This document shows positions 57,243-64,000 of a stretch of DNA of 64,000 nucleotides, piece by piece. Position 1 is the stretch's first letter, and every line of letters begins with the position of its first letter. This stretch comes from Halarcobacter ebronensis (GTDB lineage Bacteria > Campylobacterota > Campylobacteria > Campylobacterales > Arcobacteraceae): the NCBI RefSeq assembly GCF_013201825.1, contig NZ_CP053836.1, forward strand, positions 1,798,001 through 1,862,000, in the 5' to 3' direction. The notes beneath the pieces are model-generated. The model worked only from the letters and a program-made list of their open reading frames with translations, searched no databases and was not told where the DNA came from. The translations under genes were made by a program, and so were the position numbers.

Positions 57243-57317
57243 TATTTTCCCTAATAAAAAATTAGTTGAGATTTTAACAATTTTTTTTAATATATAGATA
57301 AATTTTTATTATGTTTG

Positions 57318-57347
57318 ATATGAACTAAGAAAAATCTTAGTTCATAT
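57318..57347 (-). terminator. Terminator of sstT
   Basis: A 13-base perfect stem (57318-57330 with 57335-57347) and a 4-base loop, covering the sstT stop and followed on the minus strand by A/T-rich sequence. Confidence 0.65.
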
Positions 57348-58548
57348 TTTCATCATGGCATGCTGCTGTAAAAACAACATCAGTAGAAGAGTTTAAAGCT
57401 GTCTCCATAGAGTCTTGAATAACTCCAATAATAAATCCAGTTGCAACAACTTGCATAGCTATATCATTTGAGATTCCAAATAAAGAACAAGCCAAAGGTA
57501 TTAAAAGAATAGATCCACCAGCAACCCCAGAAGTACCACAAGCAGCCAAACTTGAGATAATACATAAAAGAAAAGCTGTTCCTAAATCAACATTTATTCC
57601 AAGAGTATTAACTGTTGCAAGAGTTAATATAGTAATAGTAATAGCAGCCCCTGCCATATTAGTAGTTGCTCCCAAAGGGATTGAAATAGAGTAAGTATCC
57701 TCATGAAGCCCTAATTTTTTACAAAGATTTAAATTAACAGGGATATTTGCTGCACTACTTCTTGTAAAAAATGCTGTAATACCACTATCTTTAATACAAG
57801 TAATTACTAAAGGGTATGGATTTTTCTTTGTTTTAAAAAAAACAATTAATGGGTTTAAAACAAAAGCAACAAAAAGCATTGTTGCAACCAATACAACTAT
57901 AAGTTTAGAGTAAGTAAGAAGTGTTTCAAAACCTGTTTTTGCAAAAGTTTCTGCAACTAATCCAAAGATACCAAAAGGTGCAAGTTTTATAATAAACTCA
58001 ACTATTTTTGTAACAGCAGATGAAAGTTCAAAAAGAATCTTTTTTGTCTCTGAAGAGGTATTATGCATAGCAAAACCAAGTGCAATAGCCCAAGCTAATA
58101 CACCAATAAAATTCCCAGTTAAAAGAGCATTCACAGGATTATCAACAACATTAAATAGTACAGTTTTTAAAACTTCAATAATACTGCTTGGTGGATTTAA
58201 AGCATCACTTCCTGATTCTAAAAAAACAAGAGTCGTAGGAAACATAAAACTTACAATTACTGCAAGCATTGCAGAAAGAAAAGTTCCTATTGCATATAAA
58301 ACAATAATAGGTTTTATTTTTGTTTCGACTCCTGGTTCTTTTGTTGCAATAGCTGAAGTAACTAAAACAAAAACTAAAATAGGTGCAATAGCTTTTAATG
58401 CTTTCACAAACAAGTCTCCTAATATAGAGACTGAAGCTGCTAAATCTTTTGAAAGCATAGAGACTATGATTCCCAATACAATACCTACAATAATTTGTAA
58501 AACCAAATTACCACGGGCATATCTTGAAACAATACTTTTTAAATTCAT
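57337..58548 (-). CDS. sstT: Serine/threonine:sodium symporter SstT
   Basis: 403 residues, glutamate-transporter-like (DAACS) fold with eight helices and two re-entrant loops. [14 protein letters not shown] is the conserved serine-rich hairpin, and [14 protein letters not shown] the NMDGT-like motif. Taking up serine fits the amino-acid-based metabolism of Campylobacterota. TAGGAT precedes the ATG. Confidence 0.92.
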   Translation of the reverse strand: MNLKSIVSRYARGNLVLQIIVGIVLGIIVSMLSKDLAASVSILGDLFVKALKAIAPILVFVLVTSAIATKEPGVETKIKPIIVLYAIGTFLSAMLAVIVSFMFPTTLVFLESGSDALNPPSSIIEVLKTVLFNVVDNPVNALLTGNFIGVLAWAIALGFAMHNTSSETKKILFELSSAVTKIVEFIIKLAPFGIFGLVAETFAKTGFETLLTYSKLIVVLVATMLFVAFVLNPLIVFFKTKKNPYPLVITCIKDSGITAFFTRSSAANIPVNLNLCKKLGLHEDTYSISIPLGATTNMAGAAITITILTLATVNTLGINVDLGTAFLLCIISSLAACGTSGVAGGSILLIPLACSLFGISNDIAMQVVATGFIIGVIQDSMETALNSSTDVVFTAACHDENMN

Positions 58549-58634
58549 ACTTAATCCTAATAATTAAAATTTTAAACTAAGATTTTAGCAGATGTTTTTT
58601 TAAAGTTAGTTATATATAAATTGCATAAAAATTG

Positions 58635-58865
58635 TTAATTAATGATTTTATTGATTATATATTTGTCAATAAAACAGTTTCTATCTTTTATGAATAGTTC
58701 AATACATTCCCTACAAATACAAGCTTTCATTCTAAATTCTTCTGTAATTAATTCTCTTAATTCAAGAGGAACTTTTATATGATTACACCAACAATCATTA
58801 TTTGGAATATCTGCTTGGCAACCATTTGTTTTTTTGCAGAAAGGACAAATTTTAGAATCAATCAC
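58635..58865 (-). CDS. Small cysteine-rich CWC-type protein
   Basis: 76 residues with CPFCKK, a CQAD...CWC centre and CICREC near the C-terminus, eight or so cysteines overall; this matches the cysteine-rich CWC family, presumed zinc-binding. Function unknown. The start overlaps the upstream methyltransferase end by 8 bases. Confidence 0.82.
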   Translation of the reverse strand: MIDSKICPFCKKTNGCQADIPNNDCWCNHIKVPLELRELITEEFRMKACICRECIELFIKDRNCFIDKYIINKIIN

Positions 58866-59772
58866 TCAACTTCCTTTCAAAAATCATATTTTTAAGAGCC
58901 CTATTTTCATCCTTTGAAACAAACTCATCAAGATTATCTAATCTTTTTATAAATTTAAAACTTGAAGCATTTTGTTTAAAAAGTTCTTTTATAAAATCTG
59001 CATCTAATTCAGGAGCGTTTAGACAAGATAAAATTAAACACTGCTTTGAAGCTAATTCATCCAATCTTTTTATTATCTTTTCATAATCTTTTGTCGCAGC
59101 AAAACTTCCTTTTTGAAAAGATGGCGGATCTATTATGATGATATCATAAGGAGCCTCTTTTTTTATTCTACTCCAAGATTTTAGAATATTATAGGGCATA
59201 AATTTTACTTTTTTTGTATCAAGACTGTTTAAATGATGATTTTCTCTTCCTATACTTAAAGCATTTTTTGCCATATCAACATTTACTACTTTTTTTGCCC
59301 CACCACTTAATGCAACTACAGAAAAAGCACAAGTATAAGAGAAAAGGTTTAAAACAGTTTTATCTTTTGATATCTCTTTTATATACTCTCTTCCTCTCTT
59401 CATATCAGGGAAAATTCCAATATTTCTATTATCAAAATTTATTGAATACTTTAAACCATTTTCAACTACTATCTCTTCTTTTTTCAACGCTCCAAAGATA
59501 ACTTTACAAGGTGCTTTTTCTAAATATCTTTCTTGAACGACAAAGGTTTTAAAAGCATAAGTTAGGGCAAGTTCTTCTAAGAGTTTTTCTATTTGTTCTT
59601 GAAGTTCCTTCTTCTCATAAAAACAAACAAAGAGTATTTCATCTATACAATCAACAGTTAAATATGAAAAATCCTCATAGAAGTTCCCACGCCCATGAAA
59701 AACTCTTTTAAACTCTCTAGTTCTTTTTTCAAAATTTTTTTCTATTATCTCTTTTAAATCATCTAATGTCAC
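58858..59772 (-). CDS. RlmI-like class I SAM-dependent methyltransferase
   Basis: 304 residues: an N-terminal region of about 130 residues and a Rossmann domain with the SAM loop (VLNLFSYTCAFSVVALSGGA), DIIIIDPPSF and a conserved LILSCLNAP. Similar to RlmI/RlmK-type 23S rRNA cytosine methyltransferases, but lacks the PUA domain; the target base is therefore unknown. Five bases after the MarR gene. Confidence 0.82.
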   Translation of the reverse strand: MTLDDLKEIIEKNFEKRTREFKRVFHGRGNFYEDFSYLTVDCIDEILFVCFYEKKELQEQIEKLLEELALTYAFKTFVVQERYLEKAPCKVIFGALKKEEIVVENGLKYSINFDNRNIGIFPDMKRGREYIKEISKDKTVLNLFSYTCAFSVVALSGGAKKVVNVDMAKNALSIGRENHHLNSLDTKKVKFMPYNILKSWSRIKKEAPYDIIIIDPPSFQKGSFAATKDYEKIIKRLDELASKQCLILSCLNAPELDADFIKELFKQNASSFKFIKRLDNLDEFVSKDENRALKNMIFERKLSD

Positions 59773-59777
59773 TACTC

Positions 59778-60200
59778 TTAAACCTTTGTATTTAAAATTT
59801 CAAAAATTCTTTGCTGAGTTCTTATAAAATTATTTATATCTTTTGTTCCAATTTGTGAATATAACTCTTCTTGAATACTTTGTATAAAACTATTTGCTAC
59901 AAGCATTAGGTTGTTCCCTCTTTTTGTAAATACAACAATTTTTTCTTTTTTGTTTTCTAACTGTTTTAAAATTATATAAGATGAAGATTCTAATTTCTTT
60001 AGATTTTTATGCATTGCTTGTCTTGAATAACCTAGTTTTTGAGCTAATGAACTTATTGAGATATTTTTATACTCTGCAATAAATGGGAAAATTGTTATCA
60101 AAGAGGCAGATAGATTATCAAAGCCCTCTTCTTGCAACTTCTTTAATATCAAGTCATTAAAAACTTTGCTTGTTTCTAGAGATAAAAAACATATTGACAT
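59778..60200 (-). CDS. MarR-family transcriptional regulator
   Basis: 140 residues from the ATG at 60200, with AGG 7 bases upstream; an in-frame TTG at 60218 lies before that site. A winged helix (ISISSLAQKLGYSRQAMHKNLKKLESSSYIILK...KKEKIVVFTKRG) is flanked by dimerisation helices. Divergent from a YdhR-type monooxygenase gene whose promoter carries a dyad, suggesting control of that gene. Confidence 0.88.
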   Translation of the reverse strand: MSICFLSLETSKVFNDLILKKLQEEGFDNLSASLITIFPFIAEYKNISISSLAQKLGYSRQAMHKNLKKLESSSYIILKQLENKKEKIVVFTKRGNNLMLVANSFIQSIQEELYSQIGTKDINNFIRTQQRIFEILNTKV

Positions 60201-60211
60201 TGTAAACCTAG

Positions 60212-60240
60212 TTGACAAATTTTACTGTTTTTGTTAATAT
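60212..60240 (+). promoter_or_regulatory. Monooxygenase promoter with an embedded dyad, candidate MarR operator
   Basis: -35 TTGACA (60212-60217), 17-base spacer, -10 TAATAT (60235-60240). The inverted repeat TTGACAAA (60212-60219) and TTTGTTAA (60230-60237; one mismatch, 10-base centre) covers both elements, as expected of a MarR repressor site in a divergent region. Confidence 0.55.
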
Positions 60241-60264
60241 TGCAAAAACTTTTTGGAGTATAAC

Positions 60265-60579
60265 ATGAAATTCCTTTTACAACTAGATTTTCCATATAAT
60301 GGACCATTTAATAAAGAGATGACAGAAGCAATGAACGACTTAGCAAAAGATATAGCAACTGAAAAAGGACTTATTTTTAAACTATGGACAGAGAATAAAG
60401 AGACAAATGAAGCAGGTGGAATATATGTTTTTGATAATATGGAAGATGCCAAAAGATATCTAAAAAAACATACTGAAAGATTAGAAAGTTTTGGTTTCAA
60501 AAATATTAAAGGAAAATTTTTTGAGATAAATGAAAAGTTAAGTCTTTTAAGTAAAGCCACTTTTTTAAAAAATCTATAA
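60265..60579 (+). CDS. YdhR-family small monooxygenase-like protein
   Basis: 104 residues from the ATG at 60265, with GGAG 6 bases upstream; an in-frame TTG at 60253 is less likely. A dimeric alpha-beta-barrel pattern (FLLQLDFPYNGPFNKEM...EAGGIYVFDNMEDAKRYLKKH) matches the YdhR family, with possible activity on quinones or aromatics. Predicted target of the divergent MarR protein. Confidence 0.8.
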   Translation: MKFLLQLDFPYNGPFNKEMTEAMNDLAKDIATEKGLIFKLWTENKETNEAGGIYVFDNMEDAKRYLKKHTERLESFGFKNIKGKFFEINEKLSLLSKATFLKNL

Positions 60580-60580
60580 A

Positions 60581-61060
60581 CTACTTAAACTCATACATTT
60601 TTATATCAATAATCTCATACTCAAAGTGTTGATTATTTATCTCAAACTCAAACTCCTCATTTAACTCTTTCCCTAAAAGAGCCTTTCCAAAGGGAGATTT
60701 GTTTGAGATTCTATTTTCATTTGGATTTGTTTCATAAGTACCTACTATCACATACTCTTTTTTTTCATTACTATCTAAATCTAAAAGGGTAACTTGAGAA
60801 CCAAAATTTACTTTTTTGTGGGGAATTTTTGTAGTATCAACAACAGTTGAACTGTTTATGATTTTATCTAAATATCGTAATCTTTTATCTATATTTCGTA
60901 TCATCTCTTTTGCAGAGATATATTCAGCATTTTCACTTCTATCACCAAGCTGGGCTGCAAGCTCTTTCTCTTTTACCCAATATGGTTTCTCTTTTAAAAG
61001 TTTGTTAAACTCTTTTACTATTTCTTGATATCCAAACTCTGTTATTAACTCTTTTTGCAT
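60581..61060 (-). CDS. greB: GreB-type transcript cleavage factor
   Basis: 159 residues from the ATG at 61060. The coiled-coil tip GDRSENAEY with the acidic pair, IDKRLRYLDK, and a C-terminal FKBP-like domain (SPFGKALLGK) follow the GreB/GreA plan, with the GDRSENA form closer to GreB. It rescues backtracked RNA polymerase. A TATAAT at 61066-61071 ends 5 bases before the ATG, and there is no ribosome binding site, so the message looks leaderless. Confidence 0.85.
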   Translation of the reverse strand: MQKELITEFGYQEIVKEFNKLLKEKPYWVKEKELAAQLGDRSENAEYISAKEMIRNIDKRLRYLDKIINSSTVVDTTKIPHKKVNFGSQVTLLDLDSNEKKEYVIVGTYETNPNENRISNKSPFGKALLGKELNEEFEFEINNQHFEYEIIDIKMYEFK

Positions 61061-61065
61061 ACGCA

Positions 61066-61071
61066 ATTATA
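61066..61071 (-). promoter_or_regulatory. -10 element of greB, apparently leaderless message
   Basis: TATAAT with only 5 bases between its end and the ATG. A start of transcription 6-7 bases after the -10 would fall on the ATG itself. Confidence 0.5.
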
Positions 61072-61104
61072 GAGAAAAAAGTTTGAATTGCAGGTGAAGC
61101 AGTC

Positions 61105-61668
61105 TTAAACTGCTCCCATAAGTTGTTTAGAACTCTCTCCTACAAAAGTTAACATCTCTTCATAAGTTTTTGATACTTCTTCAACATCTGCACTTGATAA
61201 CTCATCATACAAAGTTTCAATTTTTTCTTCTTGCTCTTTTAGAGCTTTCATATCACTTTTATCCAAATCAGCCAAATCTAAAAGTTCATTCCATACTGAA
61301 CTTTCATCTAGAGGGAAAGCAGTAAATTTAATTCCTTCATACTCAAAAGTACCAGATTTTTCTAAATCTGTTACATATAGTAGATATAAACCATCAGTGA
61401 AGAAAGCTTTGTATTTTTCAACCATTGGTGCTAAATCATTGAAACTATCTAATTCGCAAGCAAAAAATTTAATTGTTTCACCTTCAGTAATCATAATTAC
61501 TTGTTTTGCTTGAATTTTTGGAGGTAATTTTCTATCTGCTGATATTTGTTTCCCAGCTTCAATAATTAAAGCTCCTCTGTATCCATAAGTTCCACCACTT
61601 AAATCACCACTAAAAGATGGTTGCCATGCTAGTTCGTTCTCTCTGATAAACTCAATAGGAGTTGCCAT
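61105..61668 (-). CDS. Unknown protein, last gene of the nitrogenase-associated cluster
   Basis: 187 residues, soluble, acidic. An N-terminal beta-rich part (GDLSGGTYGYRGALIIEAG) is followed by alpha/beta and a helical C-terminus (ALKEQEEKIETLYDELSSADVEEVSKTYEEM). I do not recognise the family. It lies 72 bases after the 99-residue gene on the same strand and is probably part of that operon. Confidence 0.72.
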   Translation of the reverse strand: MATPIEFIRENELAWQPSFSGDLSGGTYGYRGALIIEAGKQISADRKLPPKIQAKQVIMITEGETIKFFACELDSFNDLAPMVEKYKAFFTDGLYLLYVTDLEKSGTFEYEGIKFTAFPLDESSVWNELLDLADLDKSDMKALKEQEEKIETLYDELSSADVEEVSKTYEEMLTFVGESSKQLMGAV

Positions 61669-61740
61669 ATTCTTTCCTTCTATTTAATATTTCCTATTGT
61701 TATGCAAAAACTATTCCCTAATAATTAAGGTAAAAATTTA

Positions 61741-62040
61741 TCAAATTTTTTTATATTTTTTAGTTACCCTTACAAAATCGTAGAAATCACTTAGCATTAG
61801 ATAACGAATTTGTATATCTTCAAATTTTTTATTAACTAACTCATGACCATCATTAAAAAGCCTTACATCTTCAACAAACTCACTAGGATATTCTAGTTTT
61901 TCCTCTTTAAGAGTTGGAAAACACTCCATAAAAGAGTAAAAAAGTTTATTAACAAGTTCTTCTTGCTCTTTTGTTGGATTTGTTAAAAATCCTTTTAGCT
62001 TTTCAAACTCTTTACAAATCTCAACTAAACAGTTGTGCAT
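61741..62040 (-). CDS. Small unknown protein in the nitrogenase-associated cluster
   Basis: 99 residues, predicted all-helical, acidic in the middle and basic at the end. No known motif; not CowN by sequence. It overlaps the end of the ArsC-like gene by 16 bases, so it is co-transcribed and translationally linked. Confidence 0.7.
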   Translation of the reverse strand: MHNCLVEICKEFEKLKGFLTNPTKEQEELVNKLFYSFMECFPTLKEEKLEYPSEFVEDVRLFNDGHELVNKKFEDIQIRYLMLSDFYDFVRVTKKYKKI

Positions 62041-62447
62041 GAATCACTACTTTGGCAAGTACCAATCTCTTTATTAGTATCAATTTCAAGATTTAATGCA
62101 AGATTCAATTTAGAAATATCAAAACCACAAATTCTAATATCATCAACTTCAATTAAAGGTCTTTTTATTAAAAGAGGCTCTTTAATCATAAGCTTAATTA
62201 ACTCATCTTTTGTGTAATTAGCTATATTTAACTCTCCACTTTTTATTTGTGGTGCAAACTGATTAATTATCTGCTCTTTTTCTAAACCATAGAAAAAAGA
62301 GTTAAGTGTTTGGGTATCCCATTTTTGAGAAAGCATTGATTTTACTTCAAAATCAACTCCGTTTGCTTTTAAAACATCTTTCTGCTTTTTATTTCCTGCG
62401 CACCCTGGTTTTTCATAAAATGTAATCTTCTTTTTAGCATAAAACAT
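62025..62447 (-). CDS. Nitrogenase-associated ArsC/Spx-like protein
   Basis: 140 residues. The opening KITFYEKPGCAGNKKQKDVL with a single Cys16, and the later NQFAPQIKSGELN and IKRPLIEV, match the nitrogenase-associated branch of the ArsC/thioredoxin-like fold, found in nif regions. Its biochemical role is unclear. A second cysteine pair lies near the C-terminus (CQSSDSC). Presence implies nif genes in this genome. Confidence 0.8.
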   Translation of the reverse strand: MFYAKKKITFYEKPGCAGNKKQKDVLKANGVDFEVKSMLSQKWDTQTLNSFFYGLEKEQIINQFAPQIKSGELNIANYTKDELIKLMIKEPLLIKRPLIEVDDIRICGFDISKLNLALNLEIDTNKEIGTCQSSDSCTTV

Positions 62448-62457
62448 CTAAAGTCCT

Positions 62458-63045
62458 TTAGTCCATATATGGTATATCTAAATTTGCATCCCTATCACTT
62501 GCTGTAAAATCAAAACTACTATCAACTATCAATTTTGTTAGGTTCTTTTCTATCACTTTTATTTGTAGTTTATGATAGTTGTTATGACTCATATTATTTT
62601 CTATTTCTACTTTATAAAACCCCAAAATTATGGGATGTATTCTGTTTTGATTCTCAATTAATTCATCTAAAAAAGATTTTAAAGATGAGATATCATACTC
62701 ATTTATCTTTGTTAATTTCCTAACTAAATTTCTTACAAATTGTTTTTGATGATACCCTTCACTCATCTCTAAAAGCTTTGATGCAGCATAAATATCAGCC
62801 TCTTGCTCTGAATAATTATAGAGATATCTAAAGTGGTCACAAACGATTTGTACATACTTAGGGTAGTGCTTTAATACAAAAACCAACTCTTTTAAATCAC
62901 CATCAATTAGAACTTGAAAAAGAGTAGCTGTACGTTTCTCTATTTTATCCCAGTGATTGCCCTCTTGCTTAAACTCACCTAAAAATCTGTCATAAGTTTC
63001 TAAATCATATTCTTCTTCCATAAAACTTGTATATGCAATATTCAT
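62458..63045 (-). CDS. Unknown protein, first gene of the nitrogenase-associated cluster
   Basis: 195 residues, predicted mostly helical, acidic, without signal peptide or membrane helix. It ends 10 bases before the ArsC-like gene. I do not recognise a family; its position next to the nitrogenase-associated gene suggests a nif accessory role, by inference only. Divergent from the aldo/keto reductase gene. Confidence 0.7.
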   Translation of the reverse strand: MNIAYTSFMEEEYDLETYDRFLGEFKQEGNHWDKIEKRTATLFQVLIDGDLKELVFVLKHYPKYVQIVCDHFRYLYNYSEQEADIYAASKLLEMSEGYHQKQFVRNLVRKLTKINEYDISSLKSFLDELIENQNRIHPIILGFYKVEIENNMSHNNYHKLQIKVIEKNLTKLIVDSSFDFTASDRDANLDIPYMD

Positions 63046-63109
63046 ACCTTGTATTGATAGTGGTATAGAATTTGTATATAATATTTTCTCATAAAAAGAA
63101 AGGTTAAAT

Positions 63110-64000
63110 ATGCTATCAAAATACTCATTTGGAACTTATAGGGTAACTTACCAAAATCCACTTCATAAAGAGGCTCTGAAATTTGCTTTGGATAATGGAA
63201 TAAAACATATTGATACTTCATCAAACTATATGTATGGTGAAGCAGAAGTTTTAATAGGACAAGTTTTAGAAAATAGAAAAAGAGAAGATTTTGTTATTGT
63301 TTCAAAAGGTGGGTATATTCAAGGTCCACTTTTAAAAAAAGTAAAAGAGGGACTTAAAGTTGATGATTTAGTAAAATATGATGAAGATTGTTTTCACTCA
63401 ATAAATCCAGATTTTATAAGTGAACAAATTGAAGCTTCATTAAAAAGACTAAACACTAGCTATATTGATGTGTATCTACTTCACAATCCAGAATATTATC
63501 TTTTAAAAGAGATAAAAGGGGGAATGACTGCTGAAGCTATGTTAGAGCATTATAATACAATGCAACAAAGAATAAAAAGAGTTTTTGCCTTACTTGAACT
63601 AAAAGCAAAAGAGGGAAAAATAAAAGCCTATGGAATTAGTTCAAACTCATTTGCCAAAAAACGTTCAGATATGCACTTTTTAGAATACAAACATTTAGTT
63701 GGTTATGCAAAAGAGATTATGGGAGATAAACACCACTTTAAAGTAATACAACTTCCAATGAATCTTTTTGAAAGAGATGGTGAAGAGTGTGCAAAATGGG
63801 CACATGAAAATGGCTTAGAAGTACAAGTAAATAGACCATTAAATGCTTTTAAAGAGAACAAAATGCTAAGGCTAGCTAGTTATGATGAGTGTATCAACTA
63901 TGAGCTTCTTTTAAATCAAGTAAAAGAGATACCAAATGAACACTTCCAAGAGGCTCTAAAAGAACTTTTAGCTATTGAAAATGAGTATAGATGGGCAGGA
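63110..64000 (+). CDS. Aldo/keto reductase, C-terminus outside window
   Basis: Opens at the ATG at 63110, with AAAGG about 7 bases upstream, and runs open for 297 codons to the window end. N-terminal FGTYR, NGIKHIDTSSNYMYGEAE with the catalytic Asp and Tyr of the family, and IDVYLLHNP around 120. Members are NADPH-dependent carbonyl reductases. Divergent from the nitrogenase-associated cluster, with a TATAAT around 63077-63082 upstream. Confidence 0.85.
   Translation, partial: MLSKYSFGTYRVTYQNPLHKEALKFALDNGIKHIDTSSNYMYGEAEVLIGQVLENRKREDFVIVSKGGYIQGPLLKKVKEGLKVDDLVKYDEDCFHSINPDFISEQIEASLKRLNTSYIDVYLLHNPEYYLLKEIKGGMTAEAMLEHYNTMQQRIKRVFALLELKAKEGKIKAYGISSNSFAKKRSDMHFLEYKHLVGYAKEIMGDKHHFKVIQLPMNLFERDGEECAKWAHENGLEVQVNRPLNAFKENKMLRLASYDECINYELLLNQVKEIPNEHFQEALKELLAIENEYRWAG

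Noticed and set aside
60234-60560. Minus-strand 108-codon frame
   Set aside because: Antisense to the YdhR-type gene, which has its own promoter and binding site.
1-64000. CRISPR array, tRNA, rRNA or IS element
   Set aside because: Reading through all intergenic gaps showed no spaced direct repeats, no cloverleaf with CCA-like end, no rRNA conserved blocks and no transposase.

Overview
The window is very A+T-rich chromosomal DNA whose gene content and gene order point to Campylobacterota, most likely a marine or halophilic member of the Arcobacteraceae. The evidence is an FliW/FliK/FlhX/FliP set scattered rather than clustered, the ubiX-coaD-tmk-hisS-speA-cysE run, the tatD-mltD-rlpA-hisB-kdsC-lptC-lptA-engB run, and an HsrA-type atypical response regulator. 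An ectoine operon beside a ProVWX uptake system argues for a salty habitat, and a nitrogenase-associated ArsC-like gene suggests that the organism, or a close relative, fixes nitrogen. Coding density is high: no gene-free stretch exceeds about 250 bases, and I see no rRNA, tRNA, CRISPR array, insertion sequence or prophage.

Layout. 1-4636 (minus): fliW, arsC, a small unknown gene, recD2, and the start of a PpiD-like chaperone cut by the window edge. 4724-11071: flagellar fliK and flhX, rod-shape mreD-like and mrdA, a Gate-domain membrane protein, and fliP. 11490-16975: a 33-residue membrane protein, then a tripartite TolC/adaptor/RND efflux operon whose pump gene is cut in two by one in-frame TAG. 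17005-25878 (minus): a long housekeeping run from rplI and hslVU through tatD, mltD, rlpA, hisB, kdsC, lptC, lptA and engB to an ArgA-like acetyltransferase. 26107-28803 (minus): an MFS transporter, a CBS-domain protein and a serine-recombinase-like protein that lacks its catalytic serine. 29027-35152 (plus): ubiX to cysE and a TSUP transporter. 35149-37680 (minus): a strikingly degenerate AcnA-like protein. 37873-44117: uvrA, a CorC/CNNM protein, a HugZ-like haem protein, a MerR regulator and the HsrA-like regulator. 44367-51439: ectABC, an unknown gene and a dedicated aspartokinase, then convergent proVWX. 51644-60579: L,D-transpeptidase, a PD-(D/E)XK-like protein divergent from a lipoprotein, two transporters, a methyltransferase, and a MarR regulator divergent from a YdhR-type monooxygenase. 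60581-64000: greB, a four-gene cluster holding the nitrogenase-associated protein, and a partial aldo/keto reductase.

How the genes work together. Three envelope systems lie close to one another: LPS precursor synthesis and transport (KdsC, LptA, LptC), peptidoglycan remodelling (PBP2, MltD, RlpA, L,D-transpeptidase) and efflux. Osmoprotection is handled by synthesis (aspartokinase to EctB, EctA and EctC, with no ectD, so ectoine rather than hydroxyectoine) and by uptake through ProVWX.

The most unusual observations are two genes, tatD and proV, whose family-conserved N-termini can only be reached from AUA or AUU start codons placed at ideal distance from good ribosome binding sites; the amber codon exactly at the hinge of the RND pump; the AcnA paralogue lacking several active-site residues; a long stem-loop with a C/U-rich loop between rplI and the MFS gene; and the unknown genes next to the ectoine and nitrogenase-associated genes.
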